NCBI GenBank assembly: GCA_902610415.1
Contig: CACLVL010000007.1
Span: 1-39,740, forward strand
Source of the DNA: an uncultured Alphaproteobacteria bacterium
GTDB lineage: Bacteria > Pseudomonadota > Alphaproteobacteria > HIMB59
Length of the DNA stretch: 39,740 nucleotides
Direction of reading: 5' to 3'
Positions 24,645 to 33,944 of the stretch are shown piece after piece. Under the pieces are notes generated by a model, which saw nothing but the letters and a program-made list of their open reading frames with translations, had not been told where the DNA came from and did no database searches. The position numbers and the translations under genes were made by a program. Each line of letters opens with the position of its first letter. The first letter of the stretch is position 1.

Positions 24645-26444
24645 TTAATCACTATCCCCTATTTTTAAAGCCTCAAAAAAGGCAGTCTGTGGTATCTCGA
24701 CATTACCAAATTGTTTCATTCTTTTCTTTCCTTTTTTTTGCTTTTCAAGGAGTTTTTTCTTTCTGCTTACATCTCCTCCATAAAGTTTTGCAGTTACATC
24801 TTTTCTAAAAGCTTTGATTGTTTCTCTTGCGATAATTTTACCGTAAATAGCAGCTTGAATGGGAATTTGAAAATTTTGTCTAGGAATCAAGTCTTTCAAT
24901 TTATTACATATTCTTCTCCCAATAATTTCAGCTCTAGTTTTATGAACAATATTTGAGAATGCATCAACAGTCTCTGAATTAACAAGAATATTTAGTTTTA
25001 CTAAATCGCCTTGGAAATAATCATAAACTTGGTAATCAAAACTAGCATAGCCTTTAGAGTAAGATTTTAATTTATCGTAAAAATCTATCACAATCTCATT
25101 TAATGGAAGCTCCATTTCTAAAATCGCTCTGTTATTTTGGATATTTAAGTTTTTTTGTTTACCTCTTTTTTCAATACACAGATTTATAACAGTTCCTAAA
25201 TAGTCTTGGGGAACAATGATTGTTGATTTAACCCATGGTTCTAAAATTTGATCAATTTCTGCAGGATCAGGAAGTTCTGATGGATTCCTTATAACAAATT
25301 CGTTTTTGTTTCTATCTATTACTTTATAGACAACACCAGGAGCGGTAGTAATTAAATCTAAATCAAATTCTCTTCTCAGTCTTTCTGTAGTTACCTCTAA
25401 GTGAAGTAACCCTAGAAAGCCACATCTAAAACCATATCCTAATGCGGCACTAGTTTCATTTTCATAAGTGAAGCTAGAGTCATTTAAAGCCAATTTTTCA
25501 AAACTTTCTTTTAACCTTTCATAATCCGATGTGTCTACAGGATAGATTCCACAAAATACAACTGGTAGAGAGGGCTTAAATCCAGGAAGTGGTTTAATTT
25601 TTTGGTCATTTAATTCAGCAATTGTGTCTCCAACTTTACAATCAGCAACTGACTTTATACTCGCATTGATAAAACCTATTTCTCCAGGACCAAGCTCGTT
25701 ACAATAATTAATTTCTGGACTAAAATATCCAATTCTATCTATATTGTACTGTTGATTGTTAGATAGAAACTTAACCTTCATTCCTTTTTTCATAACACCA
25801 TCAAGAATTCTTACTAAAACAGTCACTCCTAAATAATTATCGTACCAACTATCAACTAACAGAGCTTTTAGACTCTTTTCATTGGTATCTGGAGCTGGGA
25901 GTTTTTCAATAATTTGCTCCAATAAACCTTCAACACCTAATCCTGTTTTTGCAGAGACCAGGCGGGCTTCTGAAGTATCTATTCCAATTGTTTGCTCAAT
26001 ATCTTCTTTTACTCTCTCAGGTTCAGAAGCAGGAAGATCAGCTTTATTAAGGACTGGGAGTATTTCATGGTTGACATCAATTGCTTGATAAGCATTTGCA
26101 AGTGTTTGGGCCTCAACACCTTGAGTACTATCAACTACAAGAACTGAGCCCTCACATGCCGATAACGATCTTGAAACCTCATAAGAAAAATCTACATGCC
26201 CAGGTGTATCAAGAATATTTAGCTGATATTCATCTCCATTTTTGTTTTTATAATTCAATCTCACAGTTTGTGCTTTTATAGTGATACCTCTTTCTCTTTC
26301 AATCTCCATTGAGTCAAGTACTTGGTCTTTTTTAGTTCTGTCATCCATACCTCCGCAAATTTCAATAATCCTATCTGCTAAAGTAGATTTACCATGATCA
26401 ATATGGGCTATAATTGAAAAATTTCTTATTTTAGAAATTTCCAT
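24645..26444 (-). CDS. lepA: Elongation factor 4 (LepA)
   Basis: Ribosome-bound translational GTPase EF4, 599 residues, full length for the family. GTPase motifs are clear: AHIDHGKST (G1), ERERGITIK (G2 region), DTPGHVDF (G3) and NKADLP (G4). The C-terminus has the LepA-specific domain with [21 protein letters not shown] (residues split by the usual basic tail) ahead of [13 protein letters not shown]. The start overlaps the pheT stop as TAATG. It is the last protein gene of the infC operon before tRNA-Ser. It acts in the cytoplasm, or membrane-bound under normal conditions, on stalled or mistranslocated ribosomes. Confidence 0.97.
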   Translation of the reverse strand: MEISKIRNFSIIAHIDHGKSTLADRIIEICGGMDDRTKKDQVLDSMEIERERGITIKAQTVRLNYKNKNGDEYQLNILDTPGHVDFSYEVSRSLSACEGSVLVVDSTQGVEAQTLANAYQAIDVNHEILPVLNKADLPASEPERVKEDIEQTIGIDTSEARLVSAKTGLGVEGLLEQIIEKLPAPDTNEKSLKALLVDSWYDNYLGVTVLVRILDGVMKKGMKVKFLSNNQQYNIDRIGYFSPEINYCNELGPGEIGFINASIKSVADCKVGDTIAELNDQKIKPLPGFKPSLPVVFCGIYPVDTSDYERLKESFEKLALNDSSFTYENETSAALGYGFRCGFLGLLHLEVTTERLRREFDLDLITTAPGVVYKVIDRNKNEFVIRNPSELPDPAEIDQILEPWVKSTIIVPQDYLGTVINLCIEKRGKQKNLNIQNNRAILEMELPLNEIVIDFYDKLKSYSKGYASFDYQVYDYFQGDLVKLNILVNSETVDAFSNIVHKTRAEIIGRRICNKLKDLIPRQNFQIPIQAAIYGKIIARETIKAFRKDVTAKLYGGDVSRKKKLLEKQKKGKKRMKQFGNVEIPQTAFFEALKIGDSD

Positions 26445-28837
26445 TAAGTTCTGATTTTTGCTTTAAATTTATAAGATACTTTTTCTAAAATATTTTTATG
26501 AAGCTGTTCTAAGTCTTTTTCTTCGAGAGTTTTTTCTTTCGATTGAATAGTAACTCTAAATGTCACACTTTTACTACTATCTCCTAAATCTTTTGATTCA
26601 TAGAGGTCAAAGAATTCCACATTCTTAATTAAATTTTTATCTATACCTGTGACATATCTTTGTACTTCATAAAGGTTTTGTTGTTTTTCAAATATAAATG
26701 AAAAGTCTTTTTCACTGAACTGAAATTGAGAGTCTGAGATATTGATAGAATTAATTCTAGATATAGTCTCTATTGGGAGATTTTCAAAAAACAACTCAAT
26801 TGCATAGGTATTTTTAAGTTTAGGAAATTCCTCCATCATTAAAGGGTGAACTTTTCCATATCTAGATATTAATTTTTTTCCCATATGAACCTCTGCAGAT
26901 TGTCCAGGGTGATAGATATTTGAAGTTGATCTTGAAATATTAAACTGTTTTATATCAAAGTTTAATGAACTAATTAATTTTGATACGAGTTCTGTTAAAG
27001 AGTAAAAGTTAAAATTTACAGATTTATAAATTGAGTTTGTGTCATCTTGAGATGAAATAAGTAAAGATAGGATATTCTCTTGAGATTGTGATGAATTATA
27101 AATAGGTCCAATTTCAAATAATTGAATATTTTTTATTCCTTTTTTAAAATTTAACTCTGCACTTTCTAAATGATTAAAGATCATTGAATTTCTCATGAAA
27201 GATTGATCGTCACTAATTGCATTAGAAATTTTTAAAGATGTATCGCCTGTGAGGATTTCTTGAGCTCTGTTTGAGTGAAAAGAGAAAGTTATAACTTCTG
27301 AGACTCCATTAGATACTAAGGTTTTTTTAAGTTTCGATATTGTTTTAAATTTCTTATTAACTAATGAATTTTCAATATTATTAATCTCATCTTTTGATGA
27401 GGAGGGTACACTTACATTGATATTATCGTATCCATAAATTCTTATAATTTCCTCAACAATATCAATATTATTTTTAACATCATTTCTCCACGATGGTACC
27501 AATACATCGCATTCATTATCACTTCTCTCATTAATTTGAAATTCTAAGTCTTTTAAGATTTTGACTTGTATTTGTGGTTCTAAATCTAAACCAATTACCT
27601 TATTAAAATAATTAAAGTCATATTTTATTTTGTGTTCATTAGTGTCTAATTTTCCAGCATCAGTATTTTTACTAACAGATCCTCCGCAAATTTTGTTTAT
27701 CAGGTAAGATGCATATTCTAAACCTTCAAGGACCATATTTTTATCTAAACCTCTTTCAAAGCGGTGCCTAGCATCAGAATTAATTCCAAGAGATCTCCCT
27801 GTTTTTGCCACACTATTTGGATTAAATATAGCTACTTCTAGAAACACATTTTTAGTATTTTCTGTACATCCACTGTGATCCCCTCCAATAATTCCTGCAA
27901 TCGCGAGAGCATTATTACTATCAGCAATTACAGTTGAGCTAACATCCAAAGTGTAATCTTTATTATCCAATGCAAGAATTTTTTCATTAGAGTTTGCAAG
28001 TCTCATATCAAGTTTTTTTCCGACTTTATCTGCATCAAATACATGCAATGGTCTACCTAAATCGACAGTAATAAAATTTGTTATATCAACTAATGCATTG
28101 ATTGGTCTTAGTCCGAGGCTAATTAATTTCTTTTGCAACCATTCTGGAGACTTTGTATTATTTACATCTTTAAAGTATCTACTAACCACATACTCACAGC
28201 TATTATCATCATTTTTGATACTCCAACTAATTGGACTTTCAAATTCTAATTTTTTTATTTTTTCGTATTTTAATGGCTTTAGTTTTCCAATACCTTTTGC
28301 AGAAAGATCTCTAGCAACTCCTCTAATACTGAGACAGTCTCCTCTGTTAGGTGTAATGCCTATCTCAAAAATAGGATCATCTAGTTTAAGTGCTTCAACT
28401 GCAGAGGTACCATTTTTACAGTTCTCTGACAGCTCGATAATACCTTCGTGATCATCACTCAAATTAAGTTCTCTCTCTGATAAAAGCATTCCTTCAGATA
28501 TTTCACCTCGAATCTTGCCTTTTTTTAAATGTATTTGTGTTCCAGGAATATACATTCCTTCTTTAGCAAATATTCCTTTTAATCCCTTCTTAACGTTATT
28601 TGCGCCACAAATTACTTGATAAGTATCTGCTCCGTCATCAACTTTACAAATGTTCAATCTGTCTGCGTTCGGATGTTTTTTAAAATCTTTAATTGTTGCT
28701 ACAACAAATTTTGAGTATGAGGAATAGTCACTTAAACTCTCCAGTTCAAGGCCTATATTTGTGAGAGCATCACCAATTTCAGTTGCATTTTTATCTGTCT
28801 CTAAATGTTCACACAACCAACTATAACTAAACTTCAC
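26444..28837 (-). CDS. pheT: Phenylalanyl-tRNA synthetase beta subunit
   Basis: Beta subunit of heterotetrameric PheRS, 797 residues, a normal bacterial length. It has an N-terminal tRNA-binding domain (about 40-150, with [14 protein letters not shown] and [11 protein letters not shown]) and B3/B4 editing domains with [18 protein letters not shown]5 domain follows, then the catalytic-like core and a C-terminal anticodon-binding FDX-ACB domain ([19 protein letters not shown] onward). The start is GTG at 28837, whose G is the last base of the pheS TAG stop, so translation is coupled. The conserved first residues MKFSYSWL support this start. Confidence 0.97.
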   Translation of the reverse strand: MKFSYSWLCEHLETDKNATEIGDALTNIGLELESLSDYSSYSKFVVATIKDFKKHPNADRLNICKVDDGADTYQVICGANNVKKGLKGIFAKEGMYIPGTQIHLKKGKIRGEISEGMLLSERELNLSDDHEGIIELSENCKNGTSAVEALKLDDPIFEIGITPNRGDCLSIRGVARDLSAKGIGKLKPLKYEKIKKLEFESPISWSIKNDDNSCEYVVSRYFKDVNNTKSPEWLQKKLISLGLRPINALVDITNFITVDLGRPLHVFDADKVGKKLDMRLANSNEKILALDNKDYTLDVSSTVIADSNNALAIAGIIGGDHSGCTENTKNVFLEVAIFNPNSVAKTGRSLGINSDARHRFERGLDKNMVLEGLEYASYLINKICGGSVSKNTDAGKLDTNEHKIKYDFNYFNKVIGLDLEPQIQVKILKDLEFQINERSDNECDVLVPSWRNDVKNNIDIVEEIIRIYGYDNINVSVPSSSKDEINNIENSLVNKKFKTISKLKKTLVSNGVSEVITFSFHSNRAQEILTGDTSLKISNAISDDQSFMRNSMIFNHLESAELNFKKGIKNIQLFEIGPIYNSSQSQENILSLLISSQDDTNSIYKSVNFNFYSLTELVSKLISSLNFDIKQFNISRSTSNIYHPGQSAEVHMGKKLISRYGKVHPLMMEEFPKLKNTYAIELFFENLPIETISRINSINISDSQFQFSEKDFSFIFEKQQNLYEVQRYVTGIDKNLIKNVEFFDLYESKDLGDSSKSVTFRVTIQSKEKTLEEKDLEQLHKNILEKVSYKFKAKIRT

Positions 28838-29886
28838 TAAAAATCTCCAATGCTAAAACCGTTATTAGCAATCCAATTTAAGTTTCCACTAAAAAATGAT
28901 CTTATGTCAGTTAGGCCGTATTTTAACATTGTAATTCTATCTAAACCCATTCCGAATGCAAAACCTTGAAAATTTTTTGTATCAACATTGCAATTTTCTA
29001 AAACTATAGGATTTACCATTCCGCATCCAAGTATTTCAAGCCAACGATCACCTTGACCTAATTTAATCTTGTTGTTAACTATCTCATAGGCGATATCCAT
29101 TTCTGCAGATGGTTCTGTAAAAGGAAAATAACTAGGTCTAAACCTAACTTTTAAATCCTGCACATTAAAAAATTGTTTACAGAATTCAATCAAGGTTCCT
29201 TTTAAATCACCCATGTTTGCATTTTCATTAATAAACAATCCCTCAACCTGATGAAACATAGGAGAGTGTGTTGAATCTGAGTCACACCTATAAGTTCTTC
29301 CAGGAGCTATTATTTTAACTGGGGGTTTTTCATTTAATAAAGTTCTGATTTGAACTGGACTTGTATGTGTTCGCAAAACGAAGGGTTTTCCATCTTTATC
29401 CTTATCATCAATATAAAATGTATCTTGCATTTCACGGGCAGGATGGTTTTCAGGAATATTTAGTGCAGAAAAATTAAAATAATCTGTCTCAATGTCTGGG
29501 CCTTCGGCAACTGAGTAACCCATTGATCCAAAAATAGTTATAACCTCATCAAATGTTTTTGATATTGGATGAACCTTTGGGGAAATTGAATTTGGTGGAG
29601 GAAAACTAAAATCTAAAGATTCATTTCTTAACTTAGAGTTAATTTCTTCAACTTTTATCTGATTAAATTTAATCTTAATGAGATTATCAACCTCACCTCT
29701 TAATTGATTTAATTCAGCGCCTGTAGATTTTTTTTCGTCTAATGATAAATCTTTTAGACTTTTAAGTAACCCTGTAATTTTTCCTTTTTTTCCTAAATAG
29801 GCTACTTTAACATTTTGTAAATCAAGTTGATTAGAGCTTTGCTCTATTTCTTTTGTAGCTTCATTAAGGACTTTTTTAATGTCCAT
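28837..29886 (-). CDS. pheS: Phenylalanyl-tRNA synthetase alpha subunit
   Basis: Catalytic alpha subunit of PheRS (349 residues), a class II synthetase charging tRNA-Phe. An N-terminal coiled coil (about 1-90) precedes the class II core. Motif 2 lies around RTYRCDSDSTHSPMFHQVEG. The core also has GYSVAEGPDIETDYFNFSALN and the C-terminal GFAFGMGLDRITMLKYG (motif 3). It begins 8 bp after rplT and overlaps pheT by one base, in the usual infC-rpmI-rplT-pheS-pheT order. No irregularities were seen. Confidence 0.97.
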   Translation of the reverse strand: MDIKKVLNEATKEIEQSSNQLDLQNVKVAYLGKKGKITGLLKSLKDLSLDEKKSTGAELNQLRGEVDNLIKIKFNQIKVEEINSKLRNESLDFSFPPPNSISPKVHPISKTFDEVITIFGSMGYSVAEGPDIETDYFNFSALNIPENHPAREMQDTFYIDDKDKDGKPFVLRTHTSPVQIRTLLNEKPPVKIIAPGRTYRCDSDSTHSPMFHQVEGLFINENANMGDLKGTLIEFCKQFFNVQDLKVRFRPSYFPFTEPSAEMDIAYEIVNNKIKLGQGDRWLEILGCGMVNPIVLENCNVDTKNFQGFAFGMGLDRITMLKYGLTDIRSFFSGNLNWIANNGFSIGDF

Positions 29887-29894
29887 TATAAATT

Positions 29895-30254
29895 TTAAAC
29901 GGCTATATTAGCCTTAGCTTTCTCAACTATTGTTTTAAACGCAGCTGGTTCATGAAATGCAATTTCAGATAGAATTTTTCTATTGATTTCAATATTTGCT
30001 TTTTTTAATCCATCAATAAACTTGGCATATGTGAGGCCATGCTCTCTAACACCAGCATTAATTCTTTGGATCCAAAGTCCTCTGAAATCTCTTTTTTTAT
30101 TTCTTCTATCACGGTAAGCATATTGGAGTGCTTTATCCATGCTTTGTGTGGCTACACGGTAGACATTTTTTCTTCGACCGCGATGACCTTTCGTAAATTC
30201 AAAAACTTTTTTATGTTTAGCTCTTGCTGTAACTCCTCTTTTGACTCTTGGCAT
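29895..30254 (-). CDS. rplT: 50S ribosomal protein L20
   Basis: Ribosomal protein L20, 119 residues. The basic N-terminal extension ([20 protein letters not shown]), [13 protein letters not shown] and the [20 protein letters not shown] block are diagnostic. It binds 23S rRNA early in large-subunit assembly. In other bacteria it represses the rpmI-rplT cistrons by binding a leader structure. A good AGGAG lies ahead of its ATG, 16 bp downstream of rpmI. Confidence 0.98.
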   Translation of the reverse strand: MPRVKRGVTARAKHKKVFEFTKGHRGRRKNVYRVATQSMDKALQYAYRDRRNKKRDFRGLWIQRINAGVREHGLTYAKFIDGLKKANIEINRKILSEIAFHEPAAFKTIVEKAKANIAV

Positions 30255-30270
30255 ATTATATCTCCTTTAC

Positions 30271-30471
30271 CTATTTGGAATATGGCATCATTGATTCAAT
30301 TATTATTGATGCAGACTTTGATAAGACTCTAGTACCTTTAGAATTTCTGATAAAAGAATTTGTTCTTTTGGACATGCCATGGCGTTTACCAACGCTTCCG
30401 ACAACTAGTTTTCCTGATGAGGAAGTTTTAAAACGTTTTTTAACGCTACTTTTCGTTTTTAGTTTGGGCAT
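30271..30471 (-). CDS. rpmI: 50S ribosomal protein L35
   Basis: Ribosomal protein L35, 66 residues, very basic. [40 protein letters not shown] and a final SMMPYSK are typical. An AAGGAG Shine-Dalgarno sits 5 bases ahead of the ATG. It lies between infC and rplT as in most bacteria, after a 94-bp leader that can form a hairpin. Confidence 0.97.
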   Translation of the reverse strand: MPKLKTKSSVKKRFKTSSSGKLVVGSVGKRHGMSKRTNSFIRNSKGTRVLSKSASIIIESMMPYSK

Positions 30472-30498
30472 TTTATCTCCTTTTGAGTGAACTAACTA

Positions 30499-30537
30499 GG
30501 TCTTAAGGCATACCCTTGTTTAAAAGCCTGTTCGACC
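30499..30537 (-). promoter_or_regulatory. Possible rpmI-rplT leader hairpin (candidate L20 control element)
   Basis: In the infC-rpmI gap, the minus-strand RNA can pair GGUC (30537-30534) with GACC (30502-30499) and AGGC (30529-30526) with GCCU (30509-30506). This leaves an internal loop and a 16-nt terminal loop. The position matches where L20 binds its own mRNA in other bacteria. No T tract follows, so it is not a terminator. The arms are short and covariation is untested. Confidence 0.35.
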
Positions 30538-30565
30538 GGTTGAAATCAATTAAATATCATAAAAT

Positions 30566-31111
30566 TTATTTAGGCGCAACAACGAGGAAAGCTTGTCTTC
30601 CTTCAATTTTAGGTTCCATTTCAACTCTAATAAGTTCACCAAGGTCTGTTTTAACCCTTTTAAGCATATCGATACCCAAATTAGAATGTTCCATTTCCCT
30701 ACCCTTAAACCTCAAACTAAATTTAACTCTATTTCCCTCTTTTATAAACTTCTGTGCATTTCTAATTTTGACTTGATAGTCATGCTCACCAGTACCTGGT
30801 CTAATTTTAAGTTCTTTAGTTTCAATTACTTTTTGTTTCTTTTTTGCCTCATTTTTCTTCTTTTGTTCTTGGTACTTAAATTTTCCATAGTCTACTATTT
30901 TACAAACTGGAGGATTGTTATTTGGAGCAATTTCAACTAAATCCATACCTCTGCCTTTAGCAATGTCTATAGCTTCATTTTTTTTCATAACCCCCAATTG
31001 TTCACCATCATCTAAAATTACTCTTACGTCAGCTGCAGATATAAAATTATTTATTTTATGAAGATCTCTTTTGCCACGAAAATTATTATTTCTTTGGAAG
31101 GGTCTATTCAA
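30566..31111 (-). CDS. infC: Translation initiation factor IF-3
   Basis: IF-3, about 181 residues, controls start-codon choice and subunit joining. The N-domain has LHKINNFISAADVRVI and AKGRGMDLVEIAPNNNPPVCKIVDYGKFKY. After a lysine-rich linker the C-domain has KELKIRPGTGEHDYQVKI, VKFSLRFKGREM and KIEGRQAFLVVAPK. No ATG is available. The listed start is TTG at 31111, with ATT as the codon just before it, and no Shine-Dalgarno is seen. E. coli infC starts with AUU so that IF-3 limits its own translation, and a non-AUG start here fits the same idea. A TATAAT immediately upstream makes the exact start uncertain. Confidence 0.93.
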   Translation of the reverse strand: MNRPFQRNNNFRGKRDLHKINNFISAADVRVILDDGEQLGVMKKNEAIDIAKGRGMDLVEIAPNNNPPVCKIVDYGKFKYQEQKKKNEAKKKQKVIETKELKIRPGTGEHDYQVKIRNAQKFIKEGNRVKFSLRFKGREMEHSNLGIDMLKRVKTDLGELIRVEMEPKIEGRQAFLVVAPK

Positions 31112-31225
31112 AATATTATATGTAAAAAAAAGATAAGGAAGTTTGCAATTATAAATATCCTAGGGATTGCTTAAATAAAATCATCTTAGGATTATTAACA
31201 AAGATAATTCAATTGTAAATATAAA
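31112..31225 (-). promoter_or_regulatory. Promoter region of the infC operon
   Basis: This 114-bp gap lies between the GT9 gene and infC. A perfect TATAAT (31120-31115) lies only 3 bases before the TTG start codon. No clear -35 is found 16-18 bp upstream; TTGCAA is 22 bp away. A weak dyad ATCCTA/TAGGAT (31157-31162 and 31187-31192) lacks a T tract and is unlikely to be a terminator. Confidence 0.4.
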
Positions 31226-32134
31226 TTATTTTAATATTTGTTCTATTTTATTAGTAATAGTGTCCACACTAATATTTTTTAGGTTAGATGATGTAATTTT
31301 ATGCACATTATCTCCGAGTGGATAGCATGATCTCGAAATATCATTATCATTTGCTATCCAAATAACATTTTTATTTGTAAGACCAGCAATATGAGCTGGT
31401 CCAGTATCGTTTGTTAAAATTAACTCAGATGTCATGCATAATTGATAGAAATCCTCAATCTTGGACTCATTAATTTTATTTATAGACTCAGGACACAATT
31501 CAATAATTTCATTTATAGTATTCAAATCCAAATTGGAGCCAGTTAAATAAATTTCATAGTTTCTTAGAACTAAATATTTAGCTACTTGGGCAAATTTATC
31601 TGAGGACCATTTTTTATATTCACCAGATTTTGATGCCCCTGGTATAAAAATGACTTTTTTTGAAACTTTTATATCATCTTTTAACATCCAACTTAAATCA
31701 GGCCGTAGTACTTGATTTATACCCAAGTGTTTTAATTGATCTTGATGATTTTTTGAGATGTGTTGAATACCAAGTTTTTTTTGCTCATATTTATAACTTG
31801 AAAATTTCCTTGCAGATAAAATCTTACATTTTGTAAATATTTTTAAAAAAAAATTGTATATTTCAGTTCTAGTTGAATTTTGTAAATCAATTACCAGATT
31901 AATTTTTTTTTCTTTAACTATATTTAAAAGATTATTTACTGATGAAAAGATTGCTTGTCTATTATCAATTAAAATTTCATCAACATAAGGTAAATTTATA
32001 AAAGTTTTTTTATAATTAGACTGGGTAAGTAAATAAATATTGGAATTTTGATAATTTTCTCTTAATGTTTTCATAGCTCCAAACGAAATAATTAAGTCAC
32101 CCAAAGACCCATGTTTAATTATTAAAATATTCAT
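31226..32134 (-). CDS. GT9-family (heptosyltransferase-like) glycosyltransferase
   Basis: Second GT9 protein in the window, 302 residues, GT-B fold. It is closer to classical heptosyltransferases than the one at 22754. It starts MNILIIKHGSLGDLIISFGA with an intact G-x-L-G-D loop. The C-domain has FIPGASKSGEYKKWSSDKFA and LTNDTGPAHIAGLTNKNVIW with the family NDTGPxH motif. It overlaps the GT4 gene upstream by 4 nt, so the two are translationally coupled. Transfer of a heptose or similar sugar to LPS core is likely. Confidence 0.88.
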   Translation of the reverse strand: MNILIIKHGSLGDLIISFGAMKTLRENYQNSNIYLLTQSNYKKTFINLPYVDEILIDNRQAIFSSVNNLLNIVKEKKINLVIDLQNSTRTEIYNFFLKIFTKCKILSARKFSSYKYEQKKLGIQHISKNHQDQLKHLGINQVLRPDLSWMLKDDIKVSKKVIFIPGASKSGEYKKWSSDKFAQVAKYLVLRNYEIYLTGSNLDLNTINEIIELCPESINKINESKIEDFYQLCMTSELILTNDTGPAHIAGLTNKNVIWIANDNDISRSCYPLGDNVHKITSSNLKNISVDTITNKIEQILK

Positions 32135-33225
32135 GAATTAATTAATTGATTATAAACTTCTAAAGTCTTTCTACACATCAGATCAGACGAGTAATTTTTT
32201 TTTACATAAGATCTACCTTTTTTGGAAATTGATTGATAATTTTTTAAAGCATATTTAAAAGTTTTTTGAAAGGAGTTAAATGAATTTACATTAAATAATA
32301 AATTTCTATCAAAATTAAAAAGTTGTTCTTTAGTGCCTCCCTGATTAGGAGCAATAATAGTTTTAGCTGACGATAAAGCTTCAGAGATAGTTCTACCAAA
32401 ACCTTCAGGTCTTTTAGAGATATTAATAATTAAATAAGACTCTTGATATAACTTATTAATGTCCAAAGTTGGTTTATGAATAATAACTTTCTCAGATAAA
32501 TTTAGTTTATTTATTAGTAATTGTATTTTCTTTTCTTCTTTACTTTGATTTGAAGATATTAAATGAATTTTAAATAGATCTTTATACTTTTGCTCTAATA
32601 ATGAGAAATAATTAAGTAATAATTCATGTCCTTTCCAATTTGATATTCTTGAGGGTATAAAAATATTTTTATCAATAACTGTTTTTTTGGATGGATGAAA
32701 ATAGTTAGTATCTATACCTCTAGGAATTATATGTATTTTAGTTTTTTTGGGGTAGTAATTTTCATATGTTTTTTTTACAAAATTAGAATTAAATATAATA
32801 GTGTCACCTTTTAATAAATAACTGTTATACCAATCTTTTAACAAAGACTTGGACTCATACTTGTTGTGAATACTAGTTACAACTTTGATATTTAAGTTTT
32901 TAATAAAATTAATAAGAAAAAAAGCAGGTGCTCTGGATGAAATGTGAACTAAGTTTATTCTTTTTTTTATTATTAAATCTTTAATCAGTACTTTTATTTT
33001 GTTTTGATCAAAAATATTTTTAAATCTTAAATTATTAATTTTAACAATTTTTAGACCTTTTATATTAAAGTTCTTATCACTGTTTTCGCATAAAATATAA
33101 TTTTCAATATTTTTTTTTTTAAGGTAATTAGCAATATCTCTTACTCCTGTCTCAATACCTCCAATACCCATAGATGGAATTATTTGTAAACAAGTAATTT
33201 TTTTTGTATTTTTAATTTGTGTCAA
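32131..33225 (-). CDS. GT4-family glycosyltransferase
   Basis: Retaining GT-B glycosyltransferase of family 4, 364 residues. The N-terminal acceptor domain has IIPSMGIGGIETGVRDIANYL. The donor domain has FIPSRISNWKGHELLLNYF and RPEGFGRTISEALSSAKTII, which contains the E-x7-E type nucleotide-sugar motif, then APNQGGTKEQ. The start is TTG at 33225. In frame upstream there is a stop within 15 bases, so no longer form exists. Its 5' end overlaps the divergent alpha/beta hydrolase gene by 7 bp, leaving its promoter inside that gene. It pairs with the GT9 gene downstream for surface glycan synthesis. Confidence 0.88.
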   Translation of the reverse strand: MTQIKNTKKITCLQIIPSMGIGGIETGVRDIANYLKKKNIENYILCENSDKNFNIKGLKIVKINNLRFKNIFDQNKIKVLIKDLIIKKRINLVHISSRAPAFFLINFIKNLNIKVVTSIHNKYESKSLLKDWYNSYLLKGDTIIFNSNFVKKTYENYYPKKTKIHIIPRGIDTNYFHPSKKTVIDKNIFIPSRISNWKGHELLLNYFSLLEQKYKDLFKIHLISSNQSKEEKKIQLLINKLNLSEKVIIHKPTLDINKLYQESYLIINISKRPEGFGRTISEALSSAKTIIAPNQGGTKEQLFNFDRNLLFNVNSFNSFQKTFKYALKNYQSISKKGRSYVKKNYSSDLMCRKTLEVYNQLINS

Positions 33226-33944
33226 AACTGAACTTTTTTAAAAATGATAATGTAAAAATATCTTATAGATACTACAAAAGAAGTAAAAAAACTCTTATCT
33301 TTTTACATGGATTATTATCTGACATGAGTGGTAAAAAGTCTAATTTTTTAAACAATTATTGCAAAAAAAATAATTTTTCATATTTGTGTTTTGACTTTCA
33401 AGGTCATGGTCGATCTAGTGGTGAATTTACTAATTTTGGGATTAGTGATTGGTATGATGACTTAGATAATATTGTAAAATATTTAAAAATAAGAAATTTT
33501 ATTTTAATAGGAAGTAGTATGGGTGGATGGGTTGCAATCATTTATGCTTTAATGCACCCAAAAAAAGTTACTAAACTTATTGGTATTGCTCCTGCACCTG
33601 ATTTTACTACTAAGTTAATTTGGAAAAACTTAAATATTCAACAAAGAAAAAAAATAAAAAATAATAAAATTGTTAAACAAAAAATTAGATCTGATTTTGC
33701 TTATTATTACTCCCCAGCATTATTTAATAGAAGTAAAAAATATCTTCTTGAAAAAATTAAGGGTGATTTTTTGGGAGAAACTATTTTCCTTCATGGAGGT
33801 CAAGATAAAGCAGTTCCATATGGGTATAATGATAAATTTAATTTGAGTAGAAAATTTAAAAACTTCAAAAATATTTTAATTAAGCATGCAGATCACAGTA
33901 TGTCTGATCAAGAAAGTTTGAAAACTCTATCTAAATTTATTTAA
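33219..33944 (+). CDS. Alpha/beta hydrolase
   Basis: Alpha/beta-hydrolase of 241 residues with the serine triad visible. Ser100 lies in the nucleophile elbow IGSSMGGW (97-104), Asp196 in HGGQDKAVP, and His223 or His226 in KHADHSM. The oxyanion block FLHGLLSD lies near residue 28. The fold resembles small esterases/acylpeptide-hydrolase-like proteins of alphaproteobacteria. There is no signal peptide. The start is GTG at 33219, overlapping the divergent GT4 gene. The tail overlaps gltB by 4 bp. The substrate is unknown. Confidence 0.85.
   Translation: MSKLNFFKNDNVKISYRYYKRSKKTLIFLHGLLSDMSGKKSNFLNNYCKKNNFSYLCFDFQGHGRSSGEFTNFGISDWYDDLDNIVKYLKIRNFILIGSSMGGWVAIIYALMHPKKVTKLIGIAPAPDFTTKLIWKNLNIQQRKKIKNNKIVKQKIRSDFAYYYSPALFNRSKKYLLEKIKGDFLGETIFLHGGQDKAVPYGYNDKFNLSRKFKNFKNILIKHADHSMSDQESLKTLSKFI

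Noticed and set aside
31157-31192. ATCCTA/TAGGAT inverted repeat between the GT9 gene and infC as a terminator
   Set aside because: The arms are only 6 bp, the loop is long (24 nt) and no T tract follows in the direction of transcription.
33218-33225. TTGACA on the minus strand at the GT4 start codon as a -35 box
   Set aside because: It overlaps the start codon itself and a promoter here would begin inside the gene, so it cannot serve the GT4 gene.
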